DNA from: Kitasatospora sp. MAA4
Lineage (GTDB): Bacteria > Actinomycetota > Actinomycetes > Streptomycetales > Streptomycetaceae
Reading direction: 5' to 3'
Assembly (NCBI RefSeq): GCF_029893355.1
Contig: NZ_JARZAI010000003.1
Span: 310,001-374,000 of the forward strand
DNA: 64,000 bases
A program made the position numbers and the translations under genes. The notes beneath the pieces were generated by a model. That model made no database searches and had not been told where the DNA came from. It worked only from the letters and a program-made list of their open reading frames with translations. Shown piece after piece: positions 40,239-48,737 of the stretch (positions are counted from its first letter, which is position 1; every line of letters begins with the position of its first letter).

Positions 40239-41506
40239 GACGGCGGTACCTCCTGGGGGTCCGGTCCGAGATCGAGGGTGACGGCCACCCGCCAGCCGCC
40301 GCCGGGCAGCGGTCCGGCGCTCAGCTCGCCACCGTACGCGGCCGCACGGTCGCGCATGCCGGCCAGGCCGTGGCCCACGTGGGCCGGGCCACCCGCGCTC
40401 GAACCGCCCGGGACCGCCCGGCCGTCGTCGCGGACCTCCACCTGGACGGCGTCGGCTGAACACCGCACCATGACGACCGCCCGCGCGCCCGGGGCGGTGT
40501 GCTTGAGCGTGTTGGTCAGCGACTCCTGCACCAGCCGGTACACGGTCAGCTGGGCGCCGGGCGAGATCCCGCCGACCTCGCCGTCCAGCCGCAGTTCGGT
40601 GGGCAGCCCGGCGGCCCTGACCTGCGCGGTCAGCGCCTCCAGCTGGCCGAGGCCGGGCTGCGGGTGGCGCAGCGCGTCGGGTTCGTCGGCGCGCAGCACG
40701 CCGAGGAAGCGCCGCATGTCGGTGAGCGCCTGGCGTCCCGTCTCGGCGGACTGCCGCATCGCGGCGGTGGCCCGGTCGGGGGCGTGCGGGTTGGCGTAGG
40801 CCGCGCCGTCGGCGAGCGCGACCATCACCGAGAGGTTGTGCGTGACGATGTCGTGCATCTCCCGGGCGATCCGCGAGCGCTCCTCGGCGACCGCGAGGGC
40901 GGCCTGCTGGTCGCGCTGGAGCTCCAGCTCGCGGGCGCGTTCGCGCAGCGCGACGAGCTGGGCCCGCCGGGCCCGGACGTTCAGGCCCAGCACGGCGGCG
41001 GCGGTGGTGGCGCCGGAGAGCATGAAGGCCGCCTTGCACCAGCTCTCCAAGGGGCTGTCGTAGGCGTTGTGCGGCAGCCAGCGGGTCACCGCCAGCACCA
41101 CGCCCAGCTCGGCGATCCCGTAGGCCACCAGGGTCCGGCGGCGCGGGCAGTGCGCGGCGACCGTGTAGAGGGCCAGCAGTACGGCGATGTCGGCCGGCAT
41201 CCCCGCGCTGGTCAGCCACTGCACGAAGGCGACGCCGGCGGTCACCCCGAAGACGGCGTACGGCGCCCGGCGGCGGAAGGTCAGCGGCAGCACCAGGGCG
41301 ACCTGGAGCAGCCAGACTCCCGGGTGGTGGTGCAGGTGGCGGCCGTGCGTCGCGGCGGTGAGCACCAGGACGACCAGCGCGAAGCCGAAGTCCACCGTGG
41401 TGGGGTAGCGCTGGGTGAGCAGCCGTACGCGCAGGCCGGCCAGCCCCCGGACGACGCGGGGGAAGCGTCGTCCGAGGGCTGCCGGGAGCAGGTCGGCCGT
41501 GGTCAT
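40235..41506 (-). CDS. Sensor histidine kinase (HisKA_3 type)
   Basis: 423 residues. Five membrane spans in the N-terminal 170 residues with short loops (intramembrane-sensing type). The dimerisation/phospho-acceptor box is EERSRIAREMHDIVTHNLSV (His in REMHD). The HATPase_c domain has LTNTLKHTAPGARAVV, VRDDGRAVPG and HGLAGMRDRAAAYGG. Cognate with the overlapping response regulator. The first gene transcribed in the pair. Confidence 0.92.
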   Translation of the reverse strand: MTTADLLPAALGRRFPRVVRGLAGLRVRLLTQRYPTTVDFGFALVVLVLTAATHGRHLHHHPGVWLLQVALVLPLTFRRRAPYAVFGVTAGVAFVQWLTSAGMPADIAVLLALYTVAAHCPRRRTLVAYGIAELGVVLAVTRWLPHNAYDSPLESWCKAAFMLSGATTAAAVLGLNVRARRAQLVALRERARELELQRDQQAALAVAEERSRIAREMHDIVTHNLSVMVALADGAAYANPHAPDRATAAMRQSAETGRQALTDMRRFLGVLRADEPDALRHPQPGLGQLEALTAQVRAAGLPTELRLDGEVGGISPGAQLTVYRLVQESLTNTLKHTAPGARAVVMVRCSADAVQVEVRDDGRAVPGGSSAGGPAHVGHGLAGMRDRAAAYGGELSAGPLPGGGWRVAVTLDLGPDPQEVPPS

Positions 41507-41559
41507 CGGGCCATTGTCCTATGCCGTCCTATGCCCGCGGACCGTCCAGATGCGCTCGC

Positions 41560-42417
41560 TCACGCATCGCGCCGCTTGAGCACCACGGCCGCGCCCACGT
41601 AGGCGGCGACCAGGTAGCAGGCGAGCACGATCAGCCCGGTGCCGGGGGAGAGCAGCGTCGGGTCCTGCTTGAGCGTCATGACGGCCGAGCCGGCGGCGCT
41701 GGGCAGGTACGGCGCGATGTGGTCGTGCCAGGTGGTGGGCAGGCCCTCGACCAGCAGCGGGACGATGAAGAGCACGCCCAGCAGGGTGGCGATGCCGCCC
41801 GCCGCGTTGCGGATCATGGTGCCCAGGGCGACCGAGAGCAGGCCGATCACCGTCAGGTACAGGGCGGTGCCGAAGACCACCCGGGAGACGCCGGGGGCCG
41901 AGAGCGTGGTCTGCACGTGGACGGTCGACAGGATCGACTGGCCGACGAGGAACGAGGTCAGCACGCAGACGCAGGACAGTACGGCCGCGACGACCCCGAA
42001 CACGGCCGCCTTGCCCCAGAGCATCGGCAGCCGGCGCGGGACGGCGGACAGGCTGGCGCGGATCATGCCGGTGGAGTACTCGCCGGTGACGATCAGCACG
42101 CCGAGCACGCCGAGCGCCAGCTGCGCCAGGTTGTAGCCCTGCAGGCTCCACTCGGCGGGGCTGAAGTCCTGCAGGAAGTGCTGCGGGCCCTCGTGGCGCG
42201 GGTGCTGGATGCGGTCGACGGCGCCGTAGCAGGACGCGATCGCGATGCCGATGTCGGCGACGACGGCGGCGAGCAGCGTGAAGTAGGTCGAGCGCAGCGT
42301 GCGGAACTTGATCCACTCGGCGTTGACCACGTGGGCCATCGTGACCTTGCCGGTGCCGGCCCGGGTGGAGATGAGGACGGGAGCGGGGGTGGGGGAGGGG
42401 GCGATGCTGGTACTCAT
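41560..42417 (-). CDS. ABC-2 type transporter permease
   Basis: 285 residues, six spans. Cytoplasmic N-terminus with VVNAEWIKFRTLRSTYFTLL, typical of the streptomycete ABC-2 permeases, then VTGEYSTGMIRASLSAVPRR, the conserved 'E.. tGmir.tL' coupling patch. Overlaps the ATPase gene (ATGA). Exports drugs, lipids or peptides; no accessory gene to decide. Confidence 0.9.
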   Translation of the reverse strand: MSTSIAPSPTPAPVLISTRAGTGKVTMAHVVNAEWIKFRTLRSTYFTLLAAVVADIGIAIASCYGAVDRIQHPRHEGPQHFLQDFSPAEWSLQGYNLAQLALGVLGVLIVTGEYSTGMIRASLSAVPRRLPMLWGKAAVFGVVAAVLSCVCVLTSFLVGQSILSTVHVQTTLSAPGVSRVVFGTALYLTVIGLLSVALGTMIRNAAGGIATLLGVLFIVPLLVEGLPTTWHDHIAPYLPSAAGSAVMTLKQDPTLLSPGTGLIVLACYLVAAYVGAAVVLKRRDA

Positions 42418-43361
42418 GCGGCGGGCTCCTTGACCAGCTTGGACGGGGTGACGACGGCTTCGTACTCGACGGCGTCCCTGGTGAGTTCCATGAACGCCTC
42501 CTCCAGCGAGGCCTGTTGCGGCGTCAGCTCGAAGAGCACCAGGCCGTGCTCGGCGGCCAGTCGGCCGATCCGCTCGCTCTGCGCGCCCTCGACCGTCAGC
42601 AGCTGAACGTCGGAGTCGTCGGTGCGCACCGTCACCTCGGGCAGGGCGCCGAGCAGTTCGGCGAGCCGGACCGAGTCGGGCGTGCGGACCAGCACGCCGC
42701 CCTGCGAGGCGCTGCGGGTGAAGTCGGCGACCGAGGTGTCCGCGATCAGCTTGCCGCGGCCGATCACGATCAGGTGCTCGGCGGTGAGGGCCATCTCGCT
42801 CATCAGGTGAGAGGAGACCAGGACCGTACGGCCTTCACTGGCCAGCGACTTGAGCAGGTTGCGGATCCACAGGATGCCCTCGGGGTCGAGGCCGTTGACC
42901 GGCTCGTCGAGGATCACGGTGGCCGGGTCGCCGAGCAGCGCCGAGGCGATGCCCAGGCGCTGGCCCATGCCGAGCGAGAAGCCGCCGGCCCGTCGGCGGG
43001 CCACCTCGCGCAGGCCGACCAGGTCGATGACCTCCTCCACCCGGCTGCGCGGGATGGCGTGCGTGGCGGCCAGCGCGAGCAGGTGGTTGTAGGCGCTGCG
43101 GCCGGTGTGGATGGCCCGGGCCTCCAGCATCGCGCCGACCTCGCGCAGCGGCGCGGCGTGCTCGGCGTACCGGCGGCCGTTGACGACGGCGTGGCCGGAG
43201 CTGGGCGTGTCCAGGCCCAGCAGCATCCGCATGGTGGTGGACTTGCCGGCCCCGTTGGGGCCGAGGAATCCGGTGACGATGCCGGGGCGGACGCTGAAGC
43301 TCAGGTCCTGGACGGCGGTTTTCGGGCCGTAGCGCTTGGTGAGGCCGACGGCTTCGATCAT
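42414..43361 (-). CDS. ABC transporter ATP-binding protein
   Basis: 315 residues from ATG 43361. Walker A GFLGPNGAGKSTTM, Q-loop region GAMLEARAIHTGRSA, signature GFSLGMGQRLGIASAL, Walker B ATVILDEPVNGLDPEG and H-loop VLVSSHLMSEM. The C-terminal 90 residues (QGGVLVRTPDSVRLAELLGAL, LEEAFMELT) form the DrrA-like domain of exporters. Partner of the overlapping permease. Four genes from 43.4 to 39.6 kb are compactly arranged on one strand. Confidence 0.93.
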   Translation of the reverse strand: MIEAVGLTKRYGPKTAVQDLSFSVRPGIVTGFLGPNGAGKSTTMRMLLGLDTPSSGHAVVNGRRYAEHAAPLREVGAMLEARAIHTGRSAYNHLLALAATHAIPRSRVEEVIDLVGLREVARRRAGGFSLGMGQRLGIASALLGDPATVILDEPVNGLDPEGILWIRNLLKSLASEGRTVLVSSHLMSEMALTAEHLIVIGRGKLIADTSVADFTRSASQGGVLVRTPDSVRLAELLGALPEVTVRTDDSDVQLLTVEGAQSERIGRLAAEHGLVLFELTPQQASLEEAFMELTRDAVEYEAVVTPSKLVKEPAA

Positions 43362-43595
43362 GGTGTGGTCCTCGGGCGGAGGTGGTGGGACTGTCGCCTC
43401 CACGCTAGGGAGCGGGCCCGGGCAGGCGGAAGCCGCAGGAGAGGGACCCGAGGGGTCCGCCGGATGGGCCGCAGGATGCAGCCCGCGTACATCTCAAGAC
43501 GGACCCGGAAGGTTTACGCGCTGGTCAGCCGGGCTTCGGCAGGAGAGCGAACCTTAACGGCGGCTCAAGGCCCCGAAGTGGGTCTTGACGCGGGA

Positions 43596-43611
43596 GTTGG
43601 TCTAGTCCATT
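43596..43611. promoter_or_regulatory. DasR-responsive element (dre) 1
   Basis: GTTGGTCTAGTCCATT; its 12-bp core TGGTCTAGTCCA matches 11 of 12 bases of the DasR/chitinase core TGGTCTAGACCA. It lies 240 bp before the chitinase ATG. DasR represses chitin and GlcNAc genes and is released by phosphorylated amino sugars. Confidence 0.7.
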
Positions 43612-43640
43612 TTAATGCCCAGGTGCAGGGAGCCCCTGAG

Positions 43641-43672
43641 CCGGCGTCAGTGGTCTCGACCACTGACGCCGG
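43641..43672. promoter_or_regulatory. 32-bp perfect palindrome holding a second dre-like site
   Basis: Arms of 15 bp (43641-43655 and 43658-43672) are exact reverse complements around a 2-bp centre. The middle 16 bp read AGTGGTCTCGACCACT, the dre consensus with one central change. Its centre is 53 bp (five helical turns) from dre 1, on the same DNA face. In RNA the same bases would make a 15-bp hairpin, so it could also be a terminator or 5'-leader structure. Confidence 0.7.
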
Positions 43673-43850
43673 TCCTGGTGCTCTCCGGCGTCCGTCACAG
43701 CAGGTCCTTGCATGCCCCACCCCTGTCATGCCCATGGCTGAGCGGCCCCACTAACCCGCCCGGCTTCCGACGGTCCCGACCGGCTTCCCACAGCCTGTTG
43801 GCCTCCCCATCGGGCGCGGCAGGCCCCCACAACCAGGAGTGACGCACCCC

Positions 43851-45719
43851 ATGACTACTCGCATCGTCCCACCGGGACCGGTCGCCCAGGACCGCGCCAA
43901 GCCGCGCAGGTCCCGCAGCCTGGTCGCCCTCGCCCTGGGCGCCAGCGTCTCGCTGCTGCTCGGCGCCGGCCTCTCGCTGACCGCCGGCGGCACCGCCACC
44001 GCGCAGGCCGCGGCCGGCAACACCACCGGCGCGCCGGCCACCAGCGGTGGCCTCAAGGTCGCCTACTTCGACCAGTGGTCGGTGTACGCCAACGGCTACT
44101 ACCCGAAGACCGTCCAGGACACCGGCGTGGCCGGCAAGCTGGACTACCTGATCTACGACTTCGCCAACATCGACCCGACCAGCGGGAAGTGTTTCGAGGC
44201 CACCAAGGCCGCCTCGCAGGACGACAGCAACCCGAACGCCGGTGACGGCGCGGCAGACGCCTTCGCCGACTACGAGAAGTCCTACGACGCCACCACCAGC
44301 GTCAGCGGCACGGCCGACGTCTGGAACCAGCCGATCGCGGGCAACTTCAACCAGCTCAAGGAGCTGAAGGCGAAGAACCCGAACCTCAAGGTCCTGCTGT
44401 CGATCGGCGGGTGGACCTACTCGAAGTACTTCTCCGACGTCGCCGCCACCGACGCCTCGCGCAAGGCCTTCGCCTCCTCCTGCATCGACATGTTCATCAA
44501 GGGCAACCTGCCGACGGACGCCGGCTACGGCGGCCCGGGCTCGGCCGCCGGCATCTTCGACGGCTTCGACATCGACTGGGAGTACCCGGGCGGCGGCGGC
44601 CACACCGGCAACCACGCCAGCCCCAACGACAAGCAGAACTACACCGCGCTGCTCGGTGAGCTCCGCTCGGAGCTGGACGCCCAGGGCAAGGCGGACGGGA
44701 AGACCTACGCGCTGAGCGCGGCGGTCGGCGCCGGCCAGGACAAGATCCAGAACGTCGAGACCAACAAGATCGGTCAGTACCTCACGTTCCTGGACGTCAT
44801 GACCTATGACATGCACGGCGGTTGGGAGGGCACCGGCCCGGCCAACCACCAGGCGCCGCTGTACTCGGACCCGAACGACCCGAGCACCGCGATAGCACCC
44901 GGGACCGCCAAGTACTCGATCGACGAGGCCGTCAAGGCCTGGACGGTCGGCGACCCGCAGTACGGCATCGTGGGCGGTTTCCCCGCCAACAAGATCAACA
45001 TGGGTGTGCCGTTCTACTACCGCGGCTGGACCGGCGTGCCGGCCGGCCCGAACCACGGCCTGTTCCAGCCCGCGAGCGGTCCCGCGGCGGGCGCCGCGAT
45101 GTCCGGCAACGTCAACGGCATCCGGATGTACAAGGAGCTGGGCGGCGTCGTCGACAACCCGGCGGACACCTACTGGGACGACACCGCGAAGGCCGCGTAC
45201 TTCTACGACGGCACCAACTTCTGGAGCGGTGAGGACACCCAGTCGATCCAGGCCAAGGCCGACTACCTGCACTGCAACGGCCTCGGCGGCTCGTTCGCCT
45301 TCTCGCTCTACGACCTGGGCACCCAGACCGGCCTGTTCGACACGATGGTGAACGCGACCAACGGCTCCGCGGCCAACTGCCCGGCCCCGCCGACCGCATC
45401 CCCGTCGCCGACGTCTTCGCCCACGTCCTCGCCGACGTCCTCGCCCACGTCTTCGCCCACGTCCTCGCCGACCGGTACCCCCACGAGCAGCCCGACCGGC
45501 TCGCCCACCTCCACCCCGCCGGCCAGCCCGACCTCCAGCCCGACCGTCTCGGCCGGCACCTGCACCGCCCCGAGCTGGTCCGCCACCGCGGTCTACGCCG
45601 CGGCCGGCACCCAGGTCTCCTGGAAGGGCCACACCTACACCAGCAAGTGGTGGACCACCAACGAGGACCCCTCGCTGAGCGGCCAGTGGGGCGCCTGGAC
45701 CGACAACGGCCCCTGCTGA
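43851..45719 (+). CDS. Secreted GH18 chitinase with C-terminal chitin-binding module
   Basis: 622 residues from ATG 43851. Signal peptide about 1-52 (KPRRSRSLVALALGASVSLL ... ATAQAAA). The GH18 barrel starts at LKVAYFDQWSVYANGYYP. The catalytic DxxDxDxE motif is DGFDIDWEYPGG with Glu near residue 244, and MTYDMHGGW supplies the YxM-type Tyr. A Pro/Thr/Ser repeat linker (PTSSPTSSPT...) covers about residues 515-565. A C-terminal CBM5/12 domain (APSWSATAVYAAAGTQVSW, KWWTTNEDPSLSGQWGAW) binds chitin. Hydrolyses beta-1,4-GlcNAc polymer outside the cell. Two dre-like sites upstream predict DasR control. Confidence 0.95.
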   Translation: MTTRIVPPGPVAQDRAKPRRSRSLVALALGASVSLLLGAGLSLTAGGTATAQAAAGNTTGAPATSGGLKVAYFDQWSVYANGYYPKTVQDTGVAGKLDYLIYDFANIDPTSGKCFEATKAASQDDSNPNAGDGAADAFADYEKSYDATTSVSGTADVWNQPIAGNFNQLKELKAKNPNLKVLLSIGGWTYSKYFSDVAATDASRKAFASSCIDMFIKGNLPTDAGYGGPGSAAGIFDGFDIDWEYPGGGGHTGNHASPNDKQNYTALLGELRSELDAQGKADGKTYALSAAVGAGQDKIQNVETNKIGQYLTFLDVMTYDMHGGWEGTGPANHQAPLYSDPNDPSTAIAPGTAKYSIDEAVKAWTVGDPQYGIVGGFPANKINMGVPFYYRGWTGVPAGPNHGLFQPASGPAAGAAMSGNVNGIRMYKELGGVVDNPADTYWDDTAKAAYFYDGTNFWSGEDTQSIQAKADYLHCNGLGGSFAFSLYDLGTQTGLFDTMVNATNGSAANCPAPPTASPSPTSSPTSSPTSSPTSSPTSSPTGTPTSSPTGSPTSTPPASPTSSPTVSAGTCTAPSWSATAVYAAAGTQVSWKGHTYTSKWWTTNEDPSLSGQWGAWTDNGPC

Positions 45720-45766
45720 TCCCGCACCAGGAATGAGGCCCTGACGGACCCTCACCGTGCCACGCC

Positions 45767-45798
45767 GCGGCCCGGACCGAACCCTCGGTCCGGGCCGC
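45767..45798. terminator. Hairpin after the chitinase gene
   Basis: Perfect 14-bp stem (45767-45780 with 45785-45798), loop of 4 bases, between the convergent chitinase and VOC genes. Confidence 0.85.
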
Positions 45799-45820
45799 AG
45801 TGCTGTCCGCAGTAGATCTG

Positions 45821-46606
45821 TCAGGCCTGGCCGGGCTCGGTGGGCGCGATCATCCAGAAGATCCCGCCCTGCGGGTCCTGGATCGGCGCCATCCGCCCGA
45901 CCGGCGTGTCGAAGGCCGCCGCCAGCAGCGTGGCGCCCGCCCGCACCGCGGCGTCCACCATGCTGTCGGTGTCGTCCACCGCGAAGTAGGTGGACCAGTG
46001 CGACGGCGTACCGGCCGGATGCCGCGCCAGGCCCTGCATGCCGCCGACCGTCCGCCCGTCGACGGTGAGCGAGAAGTAGCTGTCCATGCCCTCCATCGGG
46101 GCGACCCCGATGCCCAGCGCGGCCGGGTAGAAGGCGGCGGCGCCGGTCGGGTCGGCGGTGTTGAGCTCGTTCCAGATCACCGCGCCGGGCTCGTTGACGA
46201 TCGCCGAGCCGATGAAGTCCACCGGCTGCCAGACGCCGAAGACCGCGCCGGCGGGGTCTGCGGCGATCATCATCCGACCGACCGTGCCGACGTCCATCAC
46301 CGGGGTGAGCAGGGTGCCGCCGCCGGCCGCGATGCTCAGTGCGGAGGCGTCCGCGTCGGCGGAGCAGAGGTAGGTGGTCCACGCGGTGGGGGGCGGCGGC
46401 TGGTCGTTCATCGACATGGCCGTGCCGATCCCGGCCACCGGCTTGTCCTGGAGGGTGAGGACCGAGTAGCCGCCGAACTCGTCGGGCCCCCGCTCGCCCT
46501 GCCAGCCGAACAGGTCGCGGTAGAAGTCGATGGCGGCCTGCTGGTCGGGGGCCATCAGGTCGACCCAGCACGGGGTGCCGGGCGGGTATGCGGTGACCAC
46601 GGACAT
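45821..46606 (-). CDS. VOC (glyoxalase/bleomycin-resistance fold) protein, two modules
   Basis: 261 residues. Two VOC modules: the first from PGTPCWVDLMAPDQQAAIDFY to PAGAVFGVWQP, the second from GAVIWNELNTADPTGAAAFYPAALG to PQGGIFWMIAP. The pattern W-x-[DE]L...D...A..FY and 'D..Ga.fg.w.p' marks the family of CFP-30B-like proteins. Glu and His metal ligands are partly kept. No reaction can be assigned. About 100 bp upstream is the stop of a MarR gene on the same strand. Confidence 0.85.
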   Translation of the reverse strand: MSVVTAYPPGTPCWVDLMAPDQQAAIDFYRDLFGWQGERGPDEFGGYSVLTLQDKPVAGIGTAMSMNDQPPPPTAWTTYLCSADADASALSIAAGGGTLLTPVMDVGTVGRMMIAADPAGAVFGVWQPVDFIGSAIVNEPGAVIWNELNTADPTGAAAFYPAALGIGVAPMEGMDSYFSLTVDGRTVGGMQGLARHPAGTPSHWSTYFAVDDTDSMVDAAVRAGATLLAAAFDTPVGRMAPIQDPQGGIFWMIAPTEPGQA

Positions 46607-46705
46607 GGTGTTCGCCTCCAGGGGCGCAGTGGTCCGGACAGGGGTTCGCCCCCCTCGTCCTTCACCCTTCCGCAGCCCCCGCGCGCCCGCCACCTGAACA
46701 AGGGC

Positions 46706-47236
46706 TCAGCGGTTGCTGTCCTCGATCCGGTGCAGCATCCGCCCGAGCATCGCCGAGAGCACCGCCCGCTCCTCGCCCACGACGTCCTGCAGCAGCTCCT
46801 CCTCGAAGACCGCCGCCATCCGCATCGACTCCAGCCACTTGTCGCGGCCGTTCGCCGTCAGCTCGATGATCACCCGGACCCGGTTGCTCTCGTCGCGCTC
46901 CCGGGTGACCAGGTCCTCCGCGACCATCCGGTCGATCCGGTGGGTCATCGCCGCCGGGGTGAGGCCGAGCCGCTTGGCCAGCTCGCCGGGGCCCAGCTGG
47001 TACGGGGTGCCCGCGACCACCAGGGCCTTGAGCACCTCCCACTCGGCGCTGGTGATTCCGAGCACATTCATCTGGCGGGTGTAGGCCACGTTCATCCGGC
47101 GGGCGACCCGCGACAGGGTGGACATGATGGTCTCCACCTGGGGGTCCACCGTGGGGAATTCCCGCTGGTAGATGGCCACCTGCTCATCGACGGACAGCTC
47201 TTGCGCGGTCGTCGGTGCGGGTTTGGGAGCGGTCAT
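46706..47236 (-). CDS. MarR-family regulator
   Basis: 176 residues with a 50-residue N-terminal extension. Winged helix: ITSAEWEVLKALVVAGTPYQ, LGPGELAKRLGLTPAAMTHR, then the wing RERDESNRVRVIIELTANG. Divergent from the MFS gene at 47.35 kb, with an AT-rich patch between them, so it probably represses that exporter. Same strand as the downstream VOC gene. Confidence 0.9.
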   Translation of the reverse strand: MTAPKPAPTTAQELSVDEQVAIYQREFPTVDPQVETIMSTLSRVARRMNVAYTRQMNVLGITSAEWEVLKALVVAGTPYQLGPGELAKRLGLTPAAMTHRIDRMVAEDLVTRERDESNRVRVIIELTANGRDKWLESMRMAAVFEEELLQDVVGEERAVLSAMLGRMLHRIEDSNR

Positions 47237-47303
47237 GCCGCCAAGTCTCCCACGCTTCGCTGCTCCGCTTAAGCCTTTGACACAACACTCTTACGCTTCG
47301 TAT

Positions 47304-47333
47304 ATTTTAGCTCTGAAATCTTGCAGCCTAAAA
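47304..47333. promoter_or_regulatory. AT-rich operator-like inverted repeats, MarR / MFS gap
   Basis: ATTTTAGCTCTGAAAT (47304-47319) is symmetric at 12 of 16 positions. In addition TTTTAG (47305-47310) is matched by CTAAAA (47328-47333). This is the least GC-rich spot of the region and lies 20-50 bp before the MFS ATG, where a MarR dimer would block transcription. Confidence 0.45.
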
Positions 47334-47353
47334 CCTCGAAGGGGTGTCCACCC

Positions 47354-48667
47354 ATGAAGCAGCAGCACACGTACGGAGCGGGTGGCCCCCTGCGCCGGGT
47401 CCAGGTCGGCAACGCGCTGAGCGCGTTCGGCAGCGGGTTCACGATGCCGTACATGTTCGTGTACGTGGACCAGGTGCGCGGGCTCGGTTCGCTCGCCGCC
47501 GGCATGGTCTTCACCGTCTTCGCGCTGGCCGCGCTCTTCGTGCTGCCCTTCGCGGGCCGCGGCATCGACCGGTACGGGCCGCGCCCGGTGCTGCTGGCCG
47601 GCGCCGCGCTGGCCGCCACCGGCGCGTTCAGCTTCGGGCACGCCACCGGTACGGCCGCGCTGCTGGTCTCCTCCTTCCTCTTCGGCGGCGGCGTCACCAC
47701 CTGCCAGCCGGCGCTGGCCACGATGATCGTGCGCTGCTCCACCCCGAAGACCCGCTCGCACGCCTTCGCGCTGCAGTTCACCCTGGTCAACCTGGGTATG
47801 GGCTTTGGCGCGCTGGTCGGCGGGCAGATCGTCAACGTCTCCGACCCGGCCAGCCTGACCAGGCTCTTCACCATCGAGGCGCTGGCCTTCCTGGCGCTGG
47901 GCGCGGTCACCGGCACCGCCAGGATCGCCAAGGACCACGGCCTCACGGCCACCCCGGTGGCGCTCGCGGCTGCCTCCGACGCCCCAAGCGGGCTGCGCGC
48001 GCTGCGGGCCGACAAGGCGATGCTGCGGCTCTGCCTGCTCGCCGGTCTGATCTTCTTCACCTGCTACGGCCAGTTCGAGTCCGGTGTGGCGGCCTTCGCC
48101 ACCGACACCGTGCGGACCGCGCCCGCCACCCTGGGCATGGCGCTCGGCGCCAACGCGCTGACCATCGTGGTGCTGCAGATGTTCATGGTCAGGATCACCG
48201 CCCGGCACCGCCGGACCACCGCGATGGCGGCCACCGGCGTGATCTGGCTCGGTGCCTGGGCGGCCGCGCTGCTCGCCGGCCTGATCCGCGGCGAGGCGAT
48301 GGCCGCGACCGTCGCGATCGTCTCCATCTACGTGCTCTTCGGCATCGGCGAGTCGATGCTCGCCCCCACGCTGGGCCCGATCGTCGCCGACCTGGCGCCG
48401 ACCCGGCTGCTGGGCACCTACAACTCCGCGTTCTCGCTGGTCAAGCAGCTGGCCATCGCGGTCGGCCCGGCGGTCGGCGTGCTGCTGATCGGCACCGGCC
48501 TGTGGCCGCTCTACCTGGCGGCGATGACCGGCTGCACGCTGCTGATCGTCGTGCTGGCGCTCGGCCTGCGGCGCCACCTCACGCCGGCTCAGGACAACGT
48601 CCGGGGCGCGGAGGCTGCGCCGGAGCCCGTCCTCGTGCCGGTCCGTGAGCTCCAGACGGCGGCATGA
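47354..48667 (+). CDS. 12-TM MFS transporter
   Basis: 437 residues, ATG after GAAGGGG. Twelve hydrophobic spans. Motif A is split (PFAGRGIDRYGPRPVLLAGA), TM5 has TLVNLGMGFGALVGGQIVN, and the second half repeats (FGIGESMLAPTLGPIVADLAP). Resembles DHA1-type efflux proteins. Divergent MarR gene implies ligand-induced export. Confidence 0.9.
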   Translation: MKQQHTYGAGGPLRRVQVGNALSAFGSGFTMPYMFVYVDQVRGLGSLAAGMVFTVFALAALFVLPFAGRGIDRYGPRPVLLAGAALAATGAFSFGHATGTAALLVSSFLFGGGVTTCQPALATMIVRCSTPKTRSHAFALQFTLVNLGMGFGALVGGQIVNVSDPASLTRLFTIEALAFLALGAVTGTARIAKDHGLTATPVALAAASDAPSGLRALRADKAMLRLCLLAGLIFFTCYGQFESGVAAFATDTVRTAPATLGMALGANALTIVVLQMFMVRITARHRRTTAMAATGVIWLGAWAAALLAGLIRGEAMAATVAIVSIYVLFGIGESMLAPTLGPIVADLAPTRLLGTYNSAFSLVKQLAIAVGPAVGVLLIGTGLWPLYLAAMTGCTLLIVVLALGLRRHLTPAQDNVRGAEAAPEPVLVPVRELQTAA

Positions 48668-48737
48668 GAGGGTGACGGGGCTGGCCGCCGCGACATAGGG
48701 TCAGTCCTCTGGTCAGAGCGTCGACATCGGTGGGGTC

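Noticed and set aside
43641..43672. Terminator of an upstream gene
   Set aside because: Upstream genes run leftward away from it, so no transcript from them would end here; a leader hairpin remains possible.
45405..45480. Repeats in the chitinase gene
   Set aside because: In-frame Pro-Thr-Ser linker between catalytic and chitin-binding domains, usual for secreted chitinases.
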